DNA of 43,846 nucleotides from a bacterium (GTDB lineage Bacteria > Bacillota > Clostridia > Lachnospirales > Lachnospiraceae), in assembly GCA_030524675.1 (NCBI GenBank), contig JAUNGE010000011.1, positions 38,421 to 82,266 on the forward strand, in the 5' to 3' direction. Position 1 is the stretch's first letter. Every line of letters starts with the position of its first letter. Of the stretch, positions 33,988 through 42,586 are shown in pieces. The notes below the pieces were generated by a model, which was given only the letters and a program-made list of their open reading frames with translations, searched no databases and was not told the origin of the DNA. The position numbers were made by a program, and so were the translations under genes.

Positions 33988-34275
33988 ATGAGCGTTGTAA
34001 TTATCGGAGGGCATGACCGGATGGTCAGCCATTATAAGAGGATTTGTAAGAACTACAAATGTAAAGCAAAAGTGTTTACACAGATGAGCGCAGATTTGGA
34101 TAAGCAGATTGGAAATCCGGATTTGTTGGTACTGTTTACAAACACTGTATCCCATAAGATGATTAAATGTGCGTTGGATGAGGTGGACAAAGAAAAAACG
34201 GAGATTGTGCGTTGCCACAGCAGCAGCGGAAACGCTCTCACAGAGATTTTAAGCCAGGTTTGTGCCGGAGCATAA
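33988..34275 (+). CDS. DUF2325 domain protein
   Basis: This 95-aa protein of the DUF2325 family opens SVVIIGGHDRM and has LVLFTNTVSHKMIKCAL and RCHSSSGNALTEIL. The family is often found beside feo genes in Firmicutes. Its fold is probably Rossmann-like, and no catalytic role is known. An AGGAGG site precedes the ATG. It is the last gene of the feo operon and is followed by a tandem repeat and a terminator. Confidence 0.88.
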   Translation: MSVVIIGGHDRMVSHYKRICKNYKCKAKVFTQMSADLDKQIGNPDLLVLFTNTVSHKMIKCALDEVDKEKTEIVRCHSSSGNALTEILSQVCAGA

Positions 34276-34298
34276 TAGAGGGAAGACAGGTACAGTTC

Positions 34299-34336
34299 TT
34301 GTCATTTCAATAAAAAGTTGTCATTTCAATAAAAAG
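34299..34336 (+). repeat. Perfect 19-bp tandem duplication
   Basis: TTGTCATTTCAATAAAAAG occurs twice in direct succession (34299-34317 and 34318-34336) between the feo operon and its terminator. Confidence 0.95.
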
Positions 34337-34360
34337 AAAAGTGTAGAGATTTCTTTTATG

Positions 34361-34424
34361 ACTCCCTTTGGCGGGAATTCATCAGATACTATGTGGATGG
34401 ATTTTCACCAGAGGGAGTATTTTT
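34361..34424 (+). terminator. feo operon terminator, repeat family member
   Basis: ACTCCCTTTGG (34361-34371) pairs with CCAGAGGGAGT (34408-34418), followed by a T-run. The loop carries GGAATTCATCA, also present in the terminator at 36773. Confidence 0.8.
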
Positions 34425-34514
34425 ATGAATGTCCACCTTTTCGTTGACGAAAGTATGAAACTAAAGTAAGATGAAAGCATAAAGATATGAAGAATTATGA
34501 CAGGAGGATGCTGT

Positions 34515-35306
34515 ATGGCACTGGTATATGCAAAAGGAAAAGAATTTCATATTCAGACTGTTCCAGAGGATGTGGGGAGATACGTGATTCTGCCAGGAGA
34601 CCCTGGAAGGTGTGAGAAGATTGCGGGCTATTTTGACAATGCGAAGAAAGTGGCCCAAAACAGAGAGTTTGTGACCTATACGGGAGAACTGGAGGGCGTA
34701 AAAGTCAGTGTCACATCCACTGGAATTGGCGGTCCTTCTGCTTCTATTGCCATGGAAGAGTTGATTCACTGTGGAGCGGACACATTTATACGTGTGGGGA
34801 CTTCCGGCGGAATGCAGCCGGAGGTGTGCGGAGGCGATATGGTGATTGCCACAGGTGCCATCCGCATGGAAGGCACCACCAGAGAGTATGCGCCGATTGA
34901 GTATCCGGCAGTGGCCCACTATGATATTGTGGAAGCGTTAAAGCATGCGGCCGATAAGATGGGACTTCGGGCGCATCTGGGAGTGGTCCAGAGCAAAGAC
35001 AATTTTTATGGGCAACATTCTCCGGAGACCATGCCTGTGGCTTATGAATTAAAAAATAAATGGGACGCCTGGATGCGGTGCGGCGCCCTGGCGTCGGAGA
35101 TGGAATCTGCGGCGCTGTTTATCGTGGGAGGAGTCCGCAGAGTGCGGGTGGGGTCCGTTCTTCTGGTTATTGCGAATCAGACCAGACGGGAGATGGGCTT
35201 GGACGACCCGCAGGTATACGATACGGAGAGCGCGGTGAAAATGGCGGTGGAAGCCATGAGAGAGCTGATTTTAAAAGAGAAGATGAAAGAAAAGGAAAAT
35301 GAATAG
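34515..35306 (+). CDS. udp: Uridine phosphorylase family protein
   Basis: This 263-aa nucleoside phosphorylase reversibly cleaves a nucleoside with phosphate. It has ILPGDPGR (phosphate/ribose loop), RVGTSGGMQ, the QSKDNFYG base region and SEMESAALF (ribose-binding Glu-Met-Glu). ATG 34515 is preceded by AGGAGG eight bases upstream. Uridine specificity is likely by resemblance, but purine or broader pyrimidine use cannot be excluded. It is followed by phosphopentomutase, which acts on the sugar phosphate product. Confidence 0.88.
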   Translation: MALVYAKGKEFHIQTVPEDVGRYVILPGDPGRCEKIAGYFDNAKKVAQNREFVTYTGELEGVKVSVTSTGIGGPSASIAMEELIHCGADTFIRVGTSGGMQPEVCGGDMVIATGAIRMEGTTREYAPIEYPAVAHYDIVEALKHAADKMGLRAHLGVVQSKDNFYGQHSPETMPVAYELKNKWDAWMRCGALASEMESAALFIVGGVRRVRVGSVLLVIANQTRREMGLDDPQVYDTESAVKMAVEAMRELILKEKMKEKENE

Positions 35307-35330
35307 ACAAAAGAGAAGAATGAGAGGCAA

Positions 35331-35360
35331 AAATAGCCAGAAATAGACCGAAATAGGCCG
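35331..35360 (+). repeat. 10-bp tandem repeats before deoB
   Basis: AAATAGCCAG, AAATAGACCG and AAATAGGCCG follow each other without gap. They are part of the purine-rich spacer before deoB. Confidence 0.75.
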
Positions 35361-35388
35361 AATGAGAAGCGGAGGAATACAGGAAAAG

Positions 35389-36588
35389 ATGGGAGAGAAA
35401 TATGACAGAATATTTACAATCGTGATTGATTCTCTGGGAATCGGCGCAATGCCGAATGCGGCAGAATACGGTGACGAGGGAGCGGACACGCTGGGGCACA
35501 TTGATGAGAGGATGGAATCTTTTCATATCCCAAATCTAGTAAAGCTGGGAATCACGAAGCTTCACCCGCTTCAACATGTTCCAGAGAGCAAGGGCACAGA
35601 AGTGTGCGGGTATCAGGCGCGGCTTTTTGAGGCGAGCGTTGGAAAAGATACGATGACTGGACATTGGGAAATGATGGGATTGAAAATTGACACACCGTTT
35701 CAGACTTTTACAGACACGGGCTTTCCGGCGGAATTGATAGAAGAGCTGGAAAAACGCACGGGTCATAAGGTAGTCGGCAACAAATCTGCCAGCGGAACGG
35801 TGATTCTGGATGAGCTGGGTGAGCATGAGATTGCGACGGGCGATATGATTGTATATACTTCAGCGGATTCTGTGCTGCAGATATGCGGCAATGAGGAAAC
35901 GTTCGGCCTAAAAGAATTGTACCGGTGCTGCGAAATTGCCAGAGAGCTGACGATGCGCGATGAGTGGAAAGTGGGAAGAGTGATAGCAAGACCCTACGTG
36001 GGAAAGAAAAAGGGCGAATTTAAGAGAACGGCGAATCGCCACGATTATGCGCTGAAACCGTATGGAAAAACCGTGCTGAATGCGCTGCAGGAAAGCGGGC
36101 TGGATGTCATCAGCATTGGAAAAATCAGGGATATTTTTGACGGGGAGGGAATTTCACAGGCATATAAATCCAAAAGCAGTGTTCACGGAATGGAACAGAC
36201 CATAGAGATGGCAGGCAAAGCATTTCATGGGCTTTGTTTTGTGAATCTGGTGGATTTTGACGCGCTCTGGGGACATAGAAGAGACCCGATCGGATATGGG
36301 CGTGAACTGGAGATGTTTGATAAGAAACTGGGAATCCTGTTGGAAAAGTTGGGTGAGAGGGATTTGCTGATTATCACGGCAGACCATGGAAACGACCCCA
36401 CATATAAAGGGACGGACCATACGAAAGAGATAGTTCCGTTTTTGGCGTATTCTCCGTCCATGAAGCAGAGCGGTCAGTTGCCGGACCAGAATTCGTTTGC
36501 TGGAATCGGAGCGACCATCGCAGAAAATTTTGGAGTGAAAATGCCAGAAGGGACGATTGGAACATCCTTGCTGGAAAAAATGATTTAG
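35389..36588 (+). CDS. deoB: Phosphopentomutase
   Basis: This 399-aa Mn-dependent enzyme converts ribose- or deoxyribose-1-phosphate to the 5-phosphate. Metal and active-site segments are [32 protein letters not shown] and TDHTKE. ATG 35389 gives the expected family start; an ATG at 35362 precedes an in-frame GGAGG and is less likely. Together with udp it forms a nucleoside salvage pair feeding the pentose phosphate pathway. Confidence 0.95.
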   Translation: MGEKYDRIFTIVIDSLGIGAMPNAAEYGDEGADTLGHIDERMESFHIPNLVKLGITKLHPLQHVPESKGTEVCGYQARLFEASVGKDTMTGHWEMMGLKIDTPFQTFTDTGFPAELIEELEKRTGHKVVGNKSASGTVILDELGEHEIATGDMIVYTSADSVLQICGNEETFGLKELYRCCEIARELTMRDEWKVGRVIARPYVGKKKGEFKRTANRHDYALKPYGKTVLNALQESGLDVISIGKIRDIFDGEGISQAYKSKSSVHGMEQTIEMAGKAFHGLCFVNLVDFDALWGHRRDPIGYGRELEMFDKKLGILLEKLGERDLLIITADHGNDPTYKGTDHTKEIVPFLAYSPSMKQSGQLPDQNSFAGIGATIAENFGVKMPEGTIGTSLLEKMI

Positions 36589-36772
36589 TGAATGATTGAT
36601 AGAAATGAAATGTTTATAAAGTTCACAAGCTGATGGTGAAAATAATAACATGGTGAAAATAATAACTAAGGTACGAACAGAATGGAGTCGTGAATGAAAT
36701 TATAACAGAATCGTGAATAGAATCGTAAATAAAACCGTAAACAGAATAAACTTGTAAGAAAAAAGAATGATT
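36589..36772 (+). repeat. deoB 3' spacer with tandem repeats
   Basis: A perfect 17-bp direct repeat (ATGGTGAAAATAATAAC, 36633-36649 and 36650-36666) is followed by degenerate 12-bp units of the type AGAATCGTGAAT (about 36708-36745). No gene is visible. Confidence 0.85.
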
Positions 36773-36828
36773 CCCCTGGCAGGAATTCATCATGCAATGT
36801 GCAGATGAACTTTTGCCAGGGGATTTTT
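36773..36828 (+). terminator. deoB terminator, repeat family member
   Basis: CCCCTGGCA (36773-36781) pairs with TGCCAGGGG (36814-36822), followed by ATTTTT. The loop has GGAATTCATCA and nested TGCA-ATG-TGCA pairing, and aligns with the terminator at 34361. Confidence 0.85.
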
Positions 36829-36848
36829 GCGCTGAAAATTTTGATGAT

Positions 36849-36936
36849 GTGAAAATGATTATTAGCATTGAGTGAAAAAAATTCACAATAAAATGTGAAA
36901 AAAGTTCTTGACATAGTGTGAATTTTGATATATATT
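36849..36936 (+). promoter_or_regulatory. Promoter with 23-bp-periodic operator array
   Basis: TTGACA (36908-36913) and TATATT (36931-36936) are 17 bp apart, ideal for a sigma-A promoter. GTGAA half-sites start at 36849, 36872, 36895 and 36918, exactly 23 bp apart, and the last two flank the -35. TTCAC at 36883 adds an inverted half-site. This looks like an operator array for the HTH-GTPase downstream. Confidence 0.75.
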
Positions 36937-36968
36937 GTTATTAACAAAACAAATGAAGGAGAAAAAAC

Positions 36969-38789
36969 ATGATACGTGTTGAAGACATTATGGGCACCAA
37001 AGAGGCAGCAGATTTGTTGAGAGTGTCACCACAGGCGTTTTCCAATCTGCGAAGCAGATACAAAGATGATTTTCCGAAACCGCGCAAAGAGCTGTCAGCA
37101 ACGCCAATTTATGACAGAGAAGAACTGGAAAGTTGGGCGGAAAAACATTTTAGAAAATTTCATGCCAAAGAAACGGTGCCTGTGAGGGGGAGATATAAAA
37201 CCATCGCATTTTGCGGGCGTCCCCGAACTGGCAAAAGCTTTTTGGTTTCCATGTTCTCTGAGAATCCCTGTCTCTACAGAGCTGCATGCAGCAAGCCAGG
37301 AGATGATTTTACACAGTGTGCCGTGCAGCATATCATCAGAGAGAATATTGAACCGCACGCCGTGTTTCATGATAAGAGAAAGGGAAAACAAGGCGAGAAC
37401 GAGTATGGGATGGATGGAATAGAATGTCCCATCACAGATGAGAGATTTTCCGATTTTATGGATGAAATTGCGTCTTATCTGAAGGAGAAGCGAAGAGAAA
37501 AAAAGAATGTTGGTGATATGGAGTATCTGGAGATTTTTATGCGTCCAAGCTGGATGGCGAGAAGTATTATGCGGGCGTGTGATATTCAGACATTGATTGT
37601 CACAGATACGCCCGGCGTTTCGGGAAATTACGAGCTGGTGCCGATTGAAAAGGCGGATATGGTGGCTTTGGTAATGAATGATGCGAATCAGACGGAGGCG
37701 CAGGACTCATTTGGAAAGTTGGTTGAGGGACTGGCACCTCTAGTTGCATCCAGCGAGGTTTGTTTTTTATACAGAATCAATACGCCATGTGACGATGAAG
37801 AAGAATATGAAGAACTGCAGCAAGAAGCGAAAGAAGCTATGGACAGTTTCGCAGAATATTTTGAAGATTGGCAGGGCAAAGGAAGCGTTCTGGAGACAAC
37901 AATGGATATTCTGCAGCCAGCCAAAACTGTGATAGGAATTCCATCTATGAAGCCCAAAAAGAGAAGCAGTGCGGAAGATATTTTTACCCAATATTTTGAA
38001 AAGAAAATTCTGGATGCGCTGTTAAAAAAGCCTGTCTCAGCAGACTTTGTAAAGCATGCAGTGGAAGAAGCAAATGTAGAAAAAGACAGGGTTATTGCGT
38101 TTGTGAAAGAGTTGTTGGGGAAATGGCAGTATGAGTCGCTGGTAGCTAGGGTATCGTCTGGGAACTCTAAATACACGTTGGAAAACTTTAAGAGAGAAAA
38201 ACATGACAGAGTAAAATCTGGCGATGATTACAGATTGTTATGGCAGGCAGGAGATACATGCCGCAGAGAGTTGAAGGATATCTACGATACGTTCTGCGGG
38301 TATACCATTGATAATTGTCCAGAAGCATGGAAACAATCGATCGTAAAATACGCATATGAAAAATTAACTTCCGGAATCAAAACGGATTGTGGTGTTGGAG
38401 TGGGCGAACATCCCTTTGAAGATACACCGCCAGTAACAATGTATGTCATTGAATCCATCCTTGCAGAAGAAATCTATGCCAATATTTTGGATGGAAAGGG
38501 TGTCAGTGAATATGTTGAGACGATGAAATCGTATGGTGTGTCCAGCAATTCGTGGAATTATGTGAGCGTAAATCTGAAAGACACAGATGCGGTCAAAAAG
38601 CTGGAATTGCTTGTAAAAAGTGGACTAAGTCGGTTAAATGTATCGAATTTAAGTGATTTAGTGTGGAGTCGGTATGTGATGGGACTTCAGAAAATGGCGG
38701 AATATTATCTGTGGAGAGAAATTGGAATGATAGTTGGTATGTCAGAAGAAGAGGTTGAGGAAAACATGCATCTGATAAACAGAGACTAA
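36969..38789 (+). CDS. HTH-GTPase fusion protein
   Basis: This 606-aa protein joins a MerR/AlpA-like HTH (GTKEAADLLRVSPQAFSNLR, residues 9-28, then a wing ending YDREELESWA) to a P-loop GTPase-like domain. Walker A is GRPRTGKS (83-90), and the G3 motif is TDTPGVSG with D213. No clear NKxD G4 is seen. The last 250 residues are helical and of unknown fold. It could be a dynamin- or Era-like switch that binds DNA. The promoter with GTGAA half-sites suggests autoregulation. It heads an island with HTH, PARG-like and Thg1-like genes. GGAG precedes the ATG. The family is not named with confidence. Confidence 0.75.
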   Translation: MIRVEDIMGTKEAADLLRVSPQAFSNLRSRYKDDFPKPRKELSATPIYDREELESWAEKHFRKFHAKETVPVRGRYKTIAFCGRPRTGKSFLVSMFSENPCLYRAACSKPGDDFTQCAVQHIIRENIEPHAVFHDKRKGKQGENEYGMDGIECPITDERFSDFMDEIASYLKEKRREKKNVGDMEYLEIFMRPSWMARSIMRACDIQTLIVTDTPGVSGNYELVPIEKADMVALVMNDANQTEAQDSFGKLVEGLAPLVASSEVCFLYRINTPCDDEEEYEELQQEAKEAMDSFAEYFEDWQGKGSVLETTMDILQPAKTVIGIPSMKPKKRSSAEDIFTQYFEKKILDALLKKPVSADFVKHAVEEANVEKDRVIAFVKELLGKWQYESLVARVSSGNSKYTLENFKREKHDRVKSGDDYRLLWQAGDTCRRELKDIYDTFCGYTIDNCPEAWKQSIVKYAYEKLTSGIKTDCGVGVGEHPFEDTPPVTMYVIESILAEEIYANILDGKGVSEYVETMKSYGVSSNSWNYVSVNLKDTDAVKKLELLVKSGLSRLNVSNLSDLVWSRYVMGLQKMAEYYLWREIGMIVGMSEEEVEENMHLINRD

Positions 38790-38902
38790 AAAAGAAAAAA
38801 GTGGATAAAAAGACAGAAGATGAGACAGAGAAAAAGGAATGTGTGGTTTTAAAGAAATTTGACTCAAAAAATTTATCAAGTGACAGAGGGAGAAGGGGGA
38901 AG

Positions 38903-40084
38903 ATGGGAACTATGAAGAAGACAAAGAATGGGATGAAGAGAAAGATAAAGAATAAAACAGGGAATGAGACAGAGAAAAAGAGAATATCGGATGAGATAAG
39001 AGAACAGATAAAAGAGCAGGAAAAGGAAAAACGATATGTCATGGGAAAAGACACAGGCAAAACTCCAGTGGAATTTTACAGGATAGAGAGAGGATGTAGC
39101 GTCAAAGAATTAGCGGAGCGTTCCGGAATTTCAAGGCAGACTATCGGAAAGGTTTGCTCGGGGGAGATGCAGCTGAAAAAAGAGAGTTTGCAGAAGATTG
39201 CAGATGTTTTACATGTAGACTGTGAACAGGATCTCGAGCAGGGGAATCAGGGGAGAGACCTGTTGAACACAAAGATGATAAATATCGAGTGGTATGAAGA
39301 ATGTCTGAAGAATGTATTGCACGACTGGAGAGTGCAGGAACTGCCGGAAAAAGCCAGAAATATAGCCTCCTATTTGGCTGAAGAAAATAAAGATGTGGAT
39401 GATATACTATCTTACATATTGACAGAGGCAAATACAACGTCAAGGTGGGAAATTGCTAAGTTTATTCAATTTTACAGGAAAGAAATTGCGTATCATGAAA
39501 ACTATAATTCAAAAATACAAATAGGGTATATGCCAGTTAGTAGTGAAGAGGGGAGATATCAGGCGTATGTTCTCTTTGAAAATTGGGTGTATGATGAATT
39601 CTGTTGGGAACCTCCTTTTATAAGAGAAAAGACAGTAAAGGGCAATAAACTGGAAAAGGAGATACAAAAATTCAATTTTGATATAGAAGTCAACACAAAG
39701 AAGGAAGCAGAAACAGAAGAATTTAAAGCAGAATTGATAGAACAGGTGAAAAGCAGTGTTTTATCTAAAGTTGCTAGTTTGGTTCAGGAAAAAAGACTGG
39801 CTGAAATTTTTGTGACATCTCTATTAGAAGAGAATGAGGACAATATTGAAATAAAAAGATATGATTCCAGTGTATTTGATGAGGCAAGCAAACTTAAAAA
39901 CGATAAAAGAGAAAAGCGCAAGGGAGAGTATATGAAATTAATAAAGGAGATACAGTTAAAATCTGGCTCCGCCAATCAGGATGTGGAACTGGCAGAAATA
40001 TTGGCAAAGATCAGAACACAGGATGGATATGAAAGACAGATATTTGAGCAGTATGGTCTGGATACTTCTGTTCTGGATGAGTAG
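38903..40084 (+). CDS. HTH (XRE) protein, paralogue 1
   Basis: This 393-aa protein has an XRE-type HTH (VKELAERSGISRQTIGKVCSG, then KESLQKIADVLHV) after a Lys-rich N-terminal segment. A long C-terminal region with no named domain follows; it contains IGYMPVSSEEGRYQAYVLFE and ends in EQYGLDT. The same layout occurs in the next gene, so the two are paralogues. The start is uncertain: ATG 38903 follows AGAAGGGGG, while 38801 and 38912 are in frame. It follows the HTH-GTPase by about 110 bp. No enzymatic motif is visible. Confidence 0.72.
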   Translation: MGTMKKTKNGMKRKIKNKTGNETEKKRISDEIREQIKEQEKEKRYVMGKDTGKTPVEFYRIERGCSVKELAERSGISRQTIGKVCSGEMQLKKESLQKIADVLHVDCEQDLEQGNQGRDLLNTKMINIEWYEECLKNVLHDWRVQELPEKARNIASYLAEENKDVDDILSYILTEANTTSRWEIAKFIQFYRKEIAYHENYNSKIQIGYMPVSSEEGRYQAYVLFENWVYDEFCWEPPFIREKTVKGNKLEKEIQKFNFDIEVNTKKEAETEEFKAELIEQVKSSVLSKVASLVQEKRLAEIFVTSLLEENEDNIEIKRYDSSVFDEASKLKNDKREKRKGEYMKLIKEIQLKSGSANQDVELAEILAKIRTQDGYERQIFEQYGLDTSVLDE

Positions 40085-40284
40085 ACAAAAATGACAGGAA
40101 ATGGAATGAAAAATAAAAGATAAGTGAATAGAAGGAAAAAGGCAGCGGAAAATATAACATTTCGCGTGAAAAAAGAAATGGTAAGGTTTTAAAAGACTGT
40201 TATAATCAATAAAACGGCAGAAGTTTTTGGCTGGGATTGCCGTAAAAAATGCCGATTGGCAAAAGAATAGAGGAGATGAATGGA
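40085..40284 (+). promoter_or_regulatory. Promoter region of HTH paralogue 2
   Basis: An extended -10 (TGT-TATAAT, -10 at 40201-40206) lies about 80 bp before the gene. AAAATATAACATTT (40149-40162) starts 52 bp before that -10, and an identical copy at 41542 lies 52 bp before the -10 of the PARG-like gene. A GTGAAAAAAG half-site at 40166 matches the array upstream of the HTH-GTPase. Confidence 0.6.
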
Positions 40285-41385
40285 ATGCAAAAAGAGAAAG
40301 CAGAATTGTTGGCAAGAATGAGAGAAGAAGAGAAGGAGAACATGTTTGTGACAACAGATGTCAGAAATCAGACTCCTATGGATTTTTACAGAGAAAGAAG
40401 AGGTTATACAATATCACAATTAGCGGATGAAACGGACATTTCAAGACAGACTATTGGCAAGGCATGTTCAGGTGAAATCTGGTTAAAACGAGATAATCTG
40501 CAGCGTGTAGCAGATGCACTGGATGTAGATTTAGAAGACTTGGTTCAAGAAGAACAGGGAAAGTATGTTCCAAAAACAAAAATGTTGAACGTTGAGTGGT
40601 ATCAGGACCTGATTATGAAGGCATTCTCGCAGTGCAAACCGCAGTTGCTTCCCACAAAAGTGAAAAATGCGGTGAATTATTTTTGCAAGGAAGATGCAGA
40701 TGTAGATTCGATTGTTTCTTACCTGACCCAGACAGCAAATGATCTGGCAAAATGTGAACTCGCCAGAATTGTCAAGAATTATTATAGAAGAAACCCACAA
40801 TATTTCCAAAATTATAATGCGAGGATATGGATTGGATATGCACCTATAGAAGAGGAAGAGGGAGAATATCAGGTGTTTATTCTCTTTGAAGATTGGGTAT
40901 ACGAGACGTTTGGACTGAAATGCCCTGTCAGTAAAGTAAGCATATCAAAGGAAGACGGGTCACAGTGTGAGATGGAAAATCTTGATTTTGACATGGAAGT
41001 TACCATTTATGAGGAACCAGGAACAATGGAATTTGAAATGGAACTGGAAGATCAGGTCCTGAATGCTATATTGTATGAGGTATCCAATGCAGAAGATGCT
41101 CGTTTGGCACAAGTTTTTGATCAGTTTCTTGAGGATAACAGAGACAACATAAAATTTCAAGAATATGTGCTGGATGACAGTGATGAAGTAAAACAGGCGG
41201 CAGCGGAAAAAATTCAAAGACGTACAGAAGAATATAGAAAATTAATTGTAAAAGTATGCCAGGATTGTGATATAGAACATGAAATTGATAAGTTGGCAGA
41301 AGTTTGGGAGAGAATCCGAAGAGAAGAGGGATATGAGGAGCAGCTGTTTGAGGAATATGGGTTGAATACAGAGATTTTGAAATAG
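40285..41385 (+). CDS. HTH (XRE) protein, paralogue 2
   Basis: This 366-aa protein resembles the preceding gene throughout. The HTH reads ISQLADETDISRQTIGKACSG followed by DNLQRVADALDVDLEDL. The C-terminal domain carries IGYAPIEEEEGEYQVFILFE and ends in EEYGLNTEILK. ATG 40285 has AGAGGAG nine bases upstream; ATG codons at 40249 and 40276 are in frame but less well placed. It has its own promoter and is followed by a strong terminator, so it can be expressed apart from the first copy. No catalytic motif is visible; a regulator with a sensor domain is the likely reading. Confidence 0.75.
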   Translation: MQKEKAELLARMREEEKENMFVTTDVRNQTPMDFYRERRGYTISQLADETDISRQTIGKACSGEIWLKRDNLQRVADALDVDLEDLVQEEQGKYVPKTKMLNVEWYQDLIMKAFSQCKPQLLPTKVKNAVNYFCKEDADVDSIVSYLTQTANDLAKCELARIVKNYYRRNPQYFQNYNARIWIGYAPIEEEEGEYQVFILFEDWVYETFGLKCPVSKVSISKEDGSQCEMENLDFDMEVTIYEEPGTMEFEMELEDQVLNAILYEVSNAEDARLAQVFDQFLEDNRDNIKFQEYVLDDSDEVKQAAAEKIQRRTEEYRKLIVKVCQDCDIEHEIDKLAEVWERIRREEGYEEQLFEEYGLNTEILK

Positions 41386-41412
41386 CAAAAGAATAAAAAC
41401 CTGCACGAAATG

Positions 41413-41461
41413 CAGCCAGCAGTCAAGATAAGAACCAAAAAAGACTGTTGGCTGTTTTTTT
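41413..41461 (+). terminator. Terminator of HTH paralogue 2
   Basis: CAGCCAGCAGTC (41413-41424) pairs with GACTGTTGGCTG (41443-41454, one G-U), followed by seven T. Confidence 0.93.
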
Positions 41462-41686
41462 AATAGGAGAGAAAACACAGGTGGTAAAAAATGCAGGTGA
41501 CAAAAAGATGGGAAAATGGAAAGAAAAAAAGAGACAGTAAAAAAATATAACATTTACACGATAAGATGATATTCCCATGAAAGAAAAAATGAGTAAAATG
41601 AAAGAGACAAATGAGAAAACGGATGTGTGTAGAAGAGTTATATAGTTCTGTACTTCTTTTGGAGAAGTAAGAGAGGAGCTTTTTAT
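41462..41686 (+). promoter_or_regulatory. Control region of the PARG-like gene
   Basis: AAAATATAACATTT (41542-41555) starts 52 bp before TAAAAT (41594-41599), the same distance as in the HTH paralogue 2 promoter. A hairpin TACTTCT-TTTGG-AGAAGTA (41651-41669) ends just before the AGAGGAG ribosome site (41671-41677) and might affect translation. Confidence 0.55.
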
Positions 41687-42490
41687 ATGGATATAAAGAT
41701 GCAAAGAGTAGAGGTATTTGAAGACACAATGAAATGGATTGAAAGCGACAGCAGATTGAAAGAGGCTGTTAAAAATACTCAATCAAAAACAAAACTTTAT
41801 AAAGCTCAGGAAATACCCAAAATTTCTGAAGTAGATGCGAAACGAGATATGAGAGTCACTGTAACGAAAGAGCGCTCTTTTGAGGCAGCTATAAGACTTA
41901 AGAATCTGGATAAAAAAGTAGCAGTGTTGAATTTTGCTTCCGCAACGAATCCTGGAGGCGGTGTGACTCGTGGAAGCAATGCACAGGAAGAAGCACTTTG
42001 TAGATGTTCTACATTATATCCGTGTTTGAACACAACTTATCTGTGGAAGAATTATTACACGTTTCACAGAAATCGTCATCACACACTGTATACAGATGCT
42101 TGTATCTACACGCCTGGAATTCAGATTATTAAAACAGACACTCGTGTACCAGAGAGAACAAATGACTGGTGTGAGGTGGATGTGATTTCCTGTGCAGCAC
42201 CTAATTTGAGATTCAGCAATAAGATAACTGGTAAAGCTCTATTGGAATTACATAAACAAAGAGCCAAAAAGATTCTGCAAATCGCTATTGTCAATGGTGA
42301 TGATTGTGTGGTACTTGGCGCATTTGGATGTGGAGCTTTTGAGAATCCGCCGGAAATAGTTGCGAGAGCTTACAAAGAAATATTACCAGAGTATAAAGGA
42401 TATTTTGATGAAATTCGTTTTGCAGTATACTGCACTCCAAAAGATACAACTAATTGTGACGTGTTCAGTCGTATTATGAAAGGAATTTAG
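41687..42490 (+). CDS. Microbial PARG-like ADP-ribose glycohydrolase (TIGR02452-type)
   Basis: This 267-aa macrodomain-fold protein has the PARG signature GGG-X7-QEE at residues 90-102 (GGGVTRGSNAQEE). The Glu pair is the catalytic motif used by poly(ADP-ribose) glycohydrolases to release ADP-ribose. Other family traits are LNFASATNP before the motif and VVLGAFGCGAFENPPEIVA near the C-terminus. It may remove ADP-ribose from proteins or nucleic acids. It is 96 bp before a Thg1-like gene, so the pair may handle ADP-ribosylated or damaged RNA. Its upstream region shares a motif with HTH paralogue 2. Confidence 0.9.
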   Translation: MDIKMQRVEVFEDTMKWIESDSRLKEAVKNTQSKTKLYKAQEIPKISEVDAKRDMRVTVTKERSFEAAIRLKNLDKKVAVLNFASATNPGGGVTRGSNAQEEALCRCSTLYPCLNTTYLWKNYYTFHRNRHHTLYTDACIYTPGIQIIKTDTRVPERTNDWCEVDVISCAAPNLRFSNKITGKALLELHKQRAKKILQIAIVNGDDCVVLGAFGCGAFENPPEIVARAYKEILPEYKGYFDEIRFAVYCTPKDTTNCDVFSRIMKGI

Positions 42491-42586
42491 AATAAGTAGG
42501 AATGTATGTTCTGTATTATGATGGCTGAATAACTTGTAATCATACATGATAAGAAACATGCAATGACTTGAAGGGAGAAATGGGAC
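42491..42586 (+). other. Spacer before the Thg1-like gene
   Basis: ATGTATG (42502-42508) and CATACAT (42541-42547) are a perfect 7-bp inverted repeat with a 32-nt loop. AAGGGAG is the ribosome site. No promoter is clear, so co-transcription with the PARG-like gene is likely. Confidence 0.4.
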
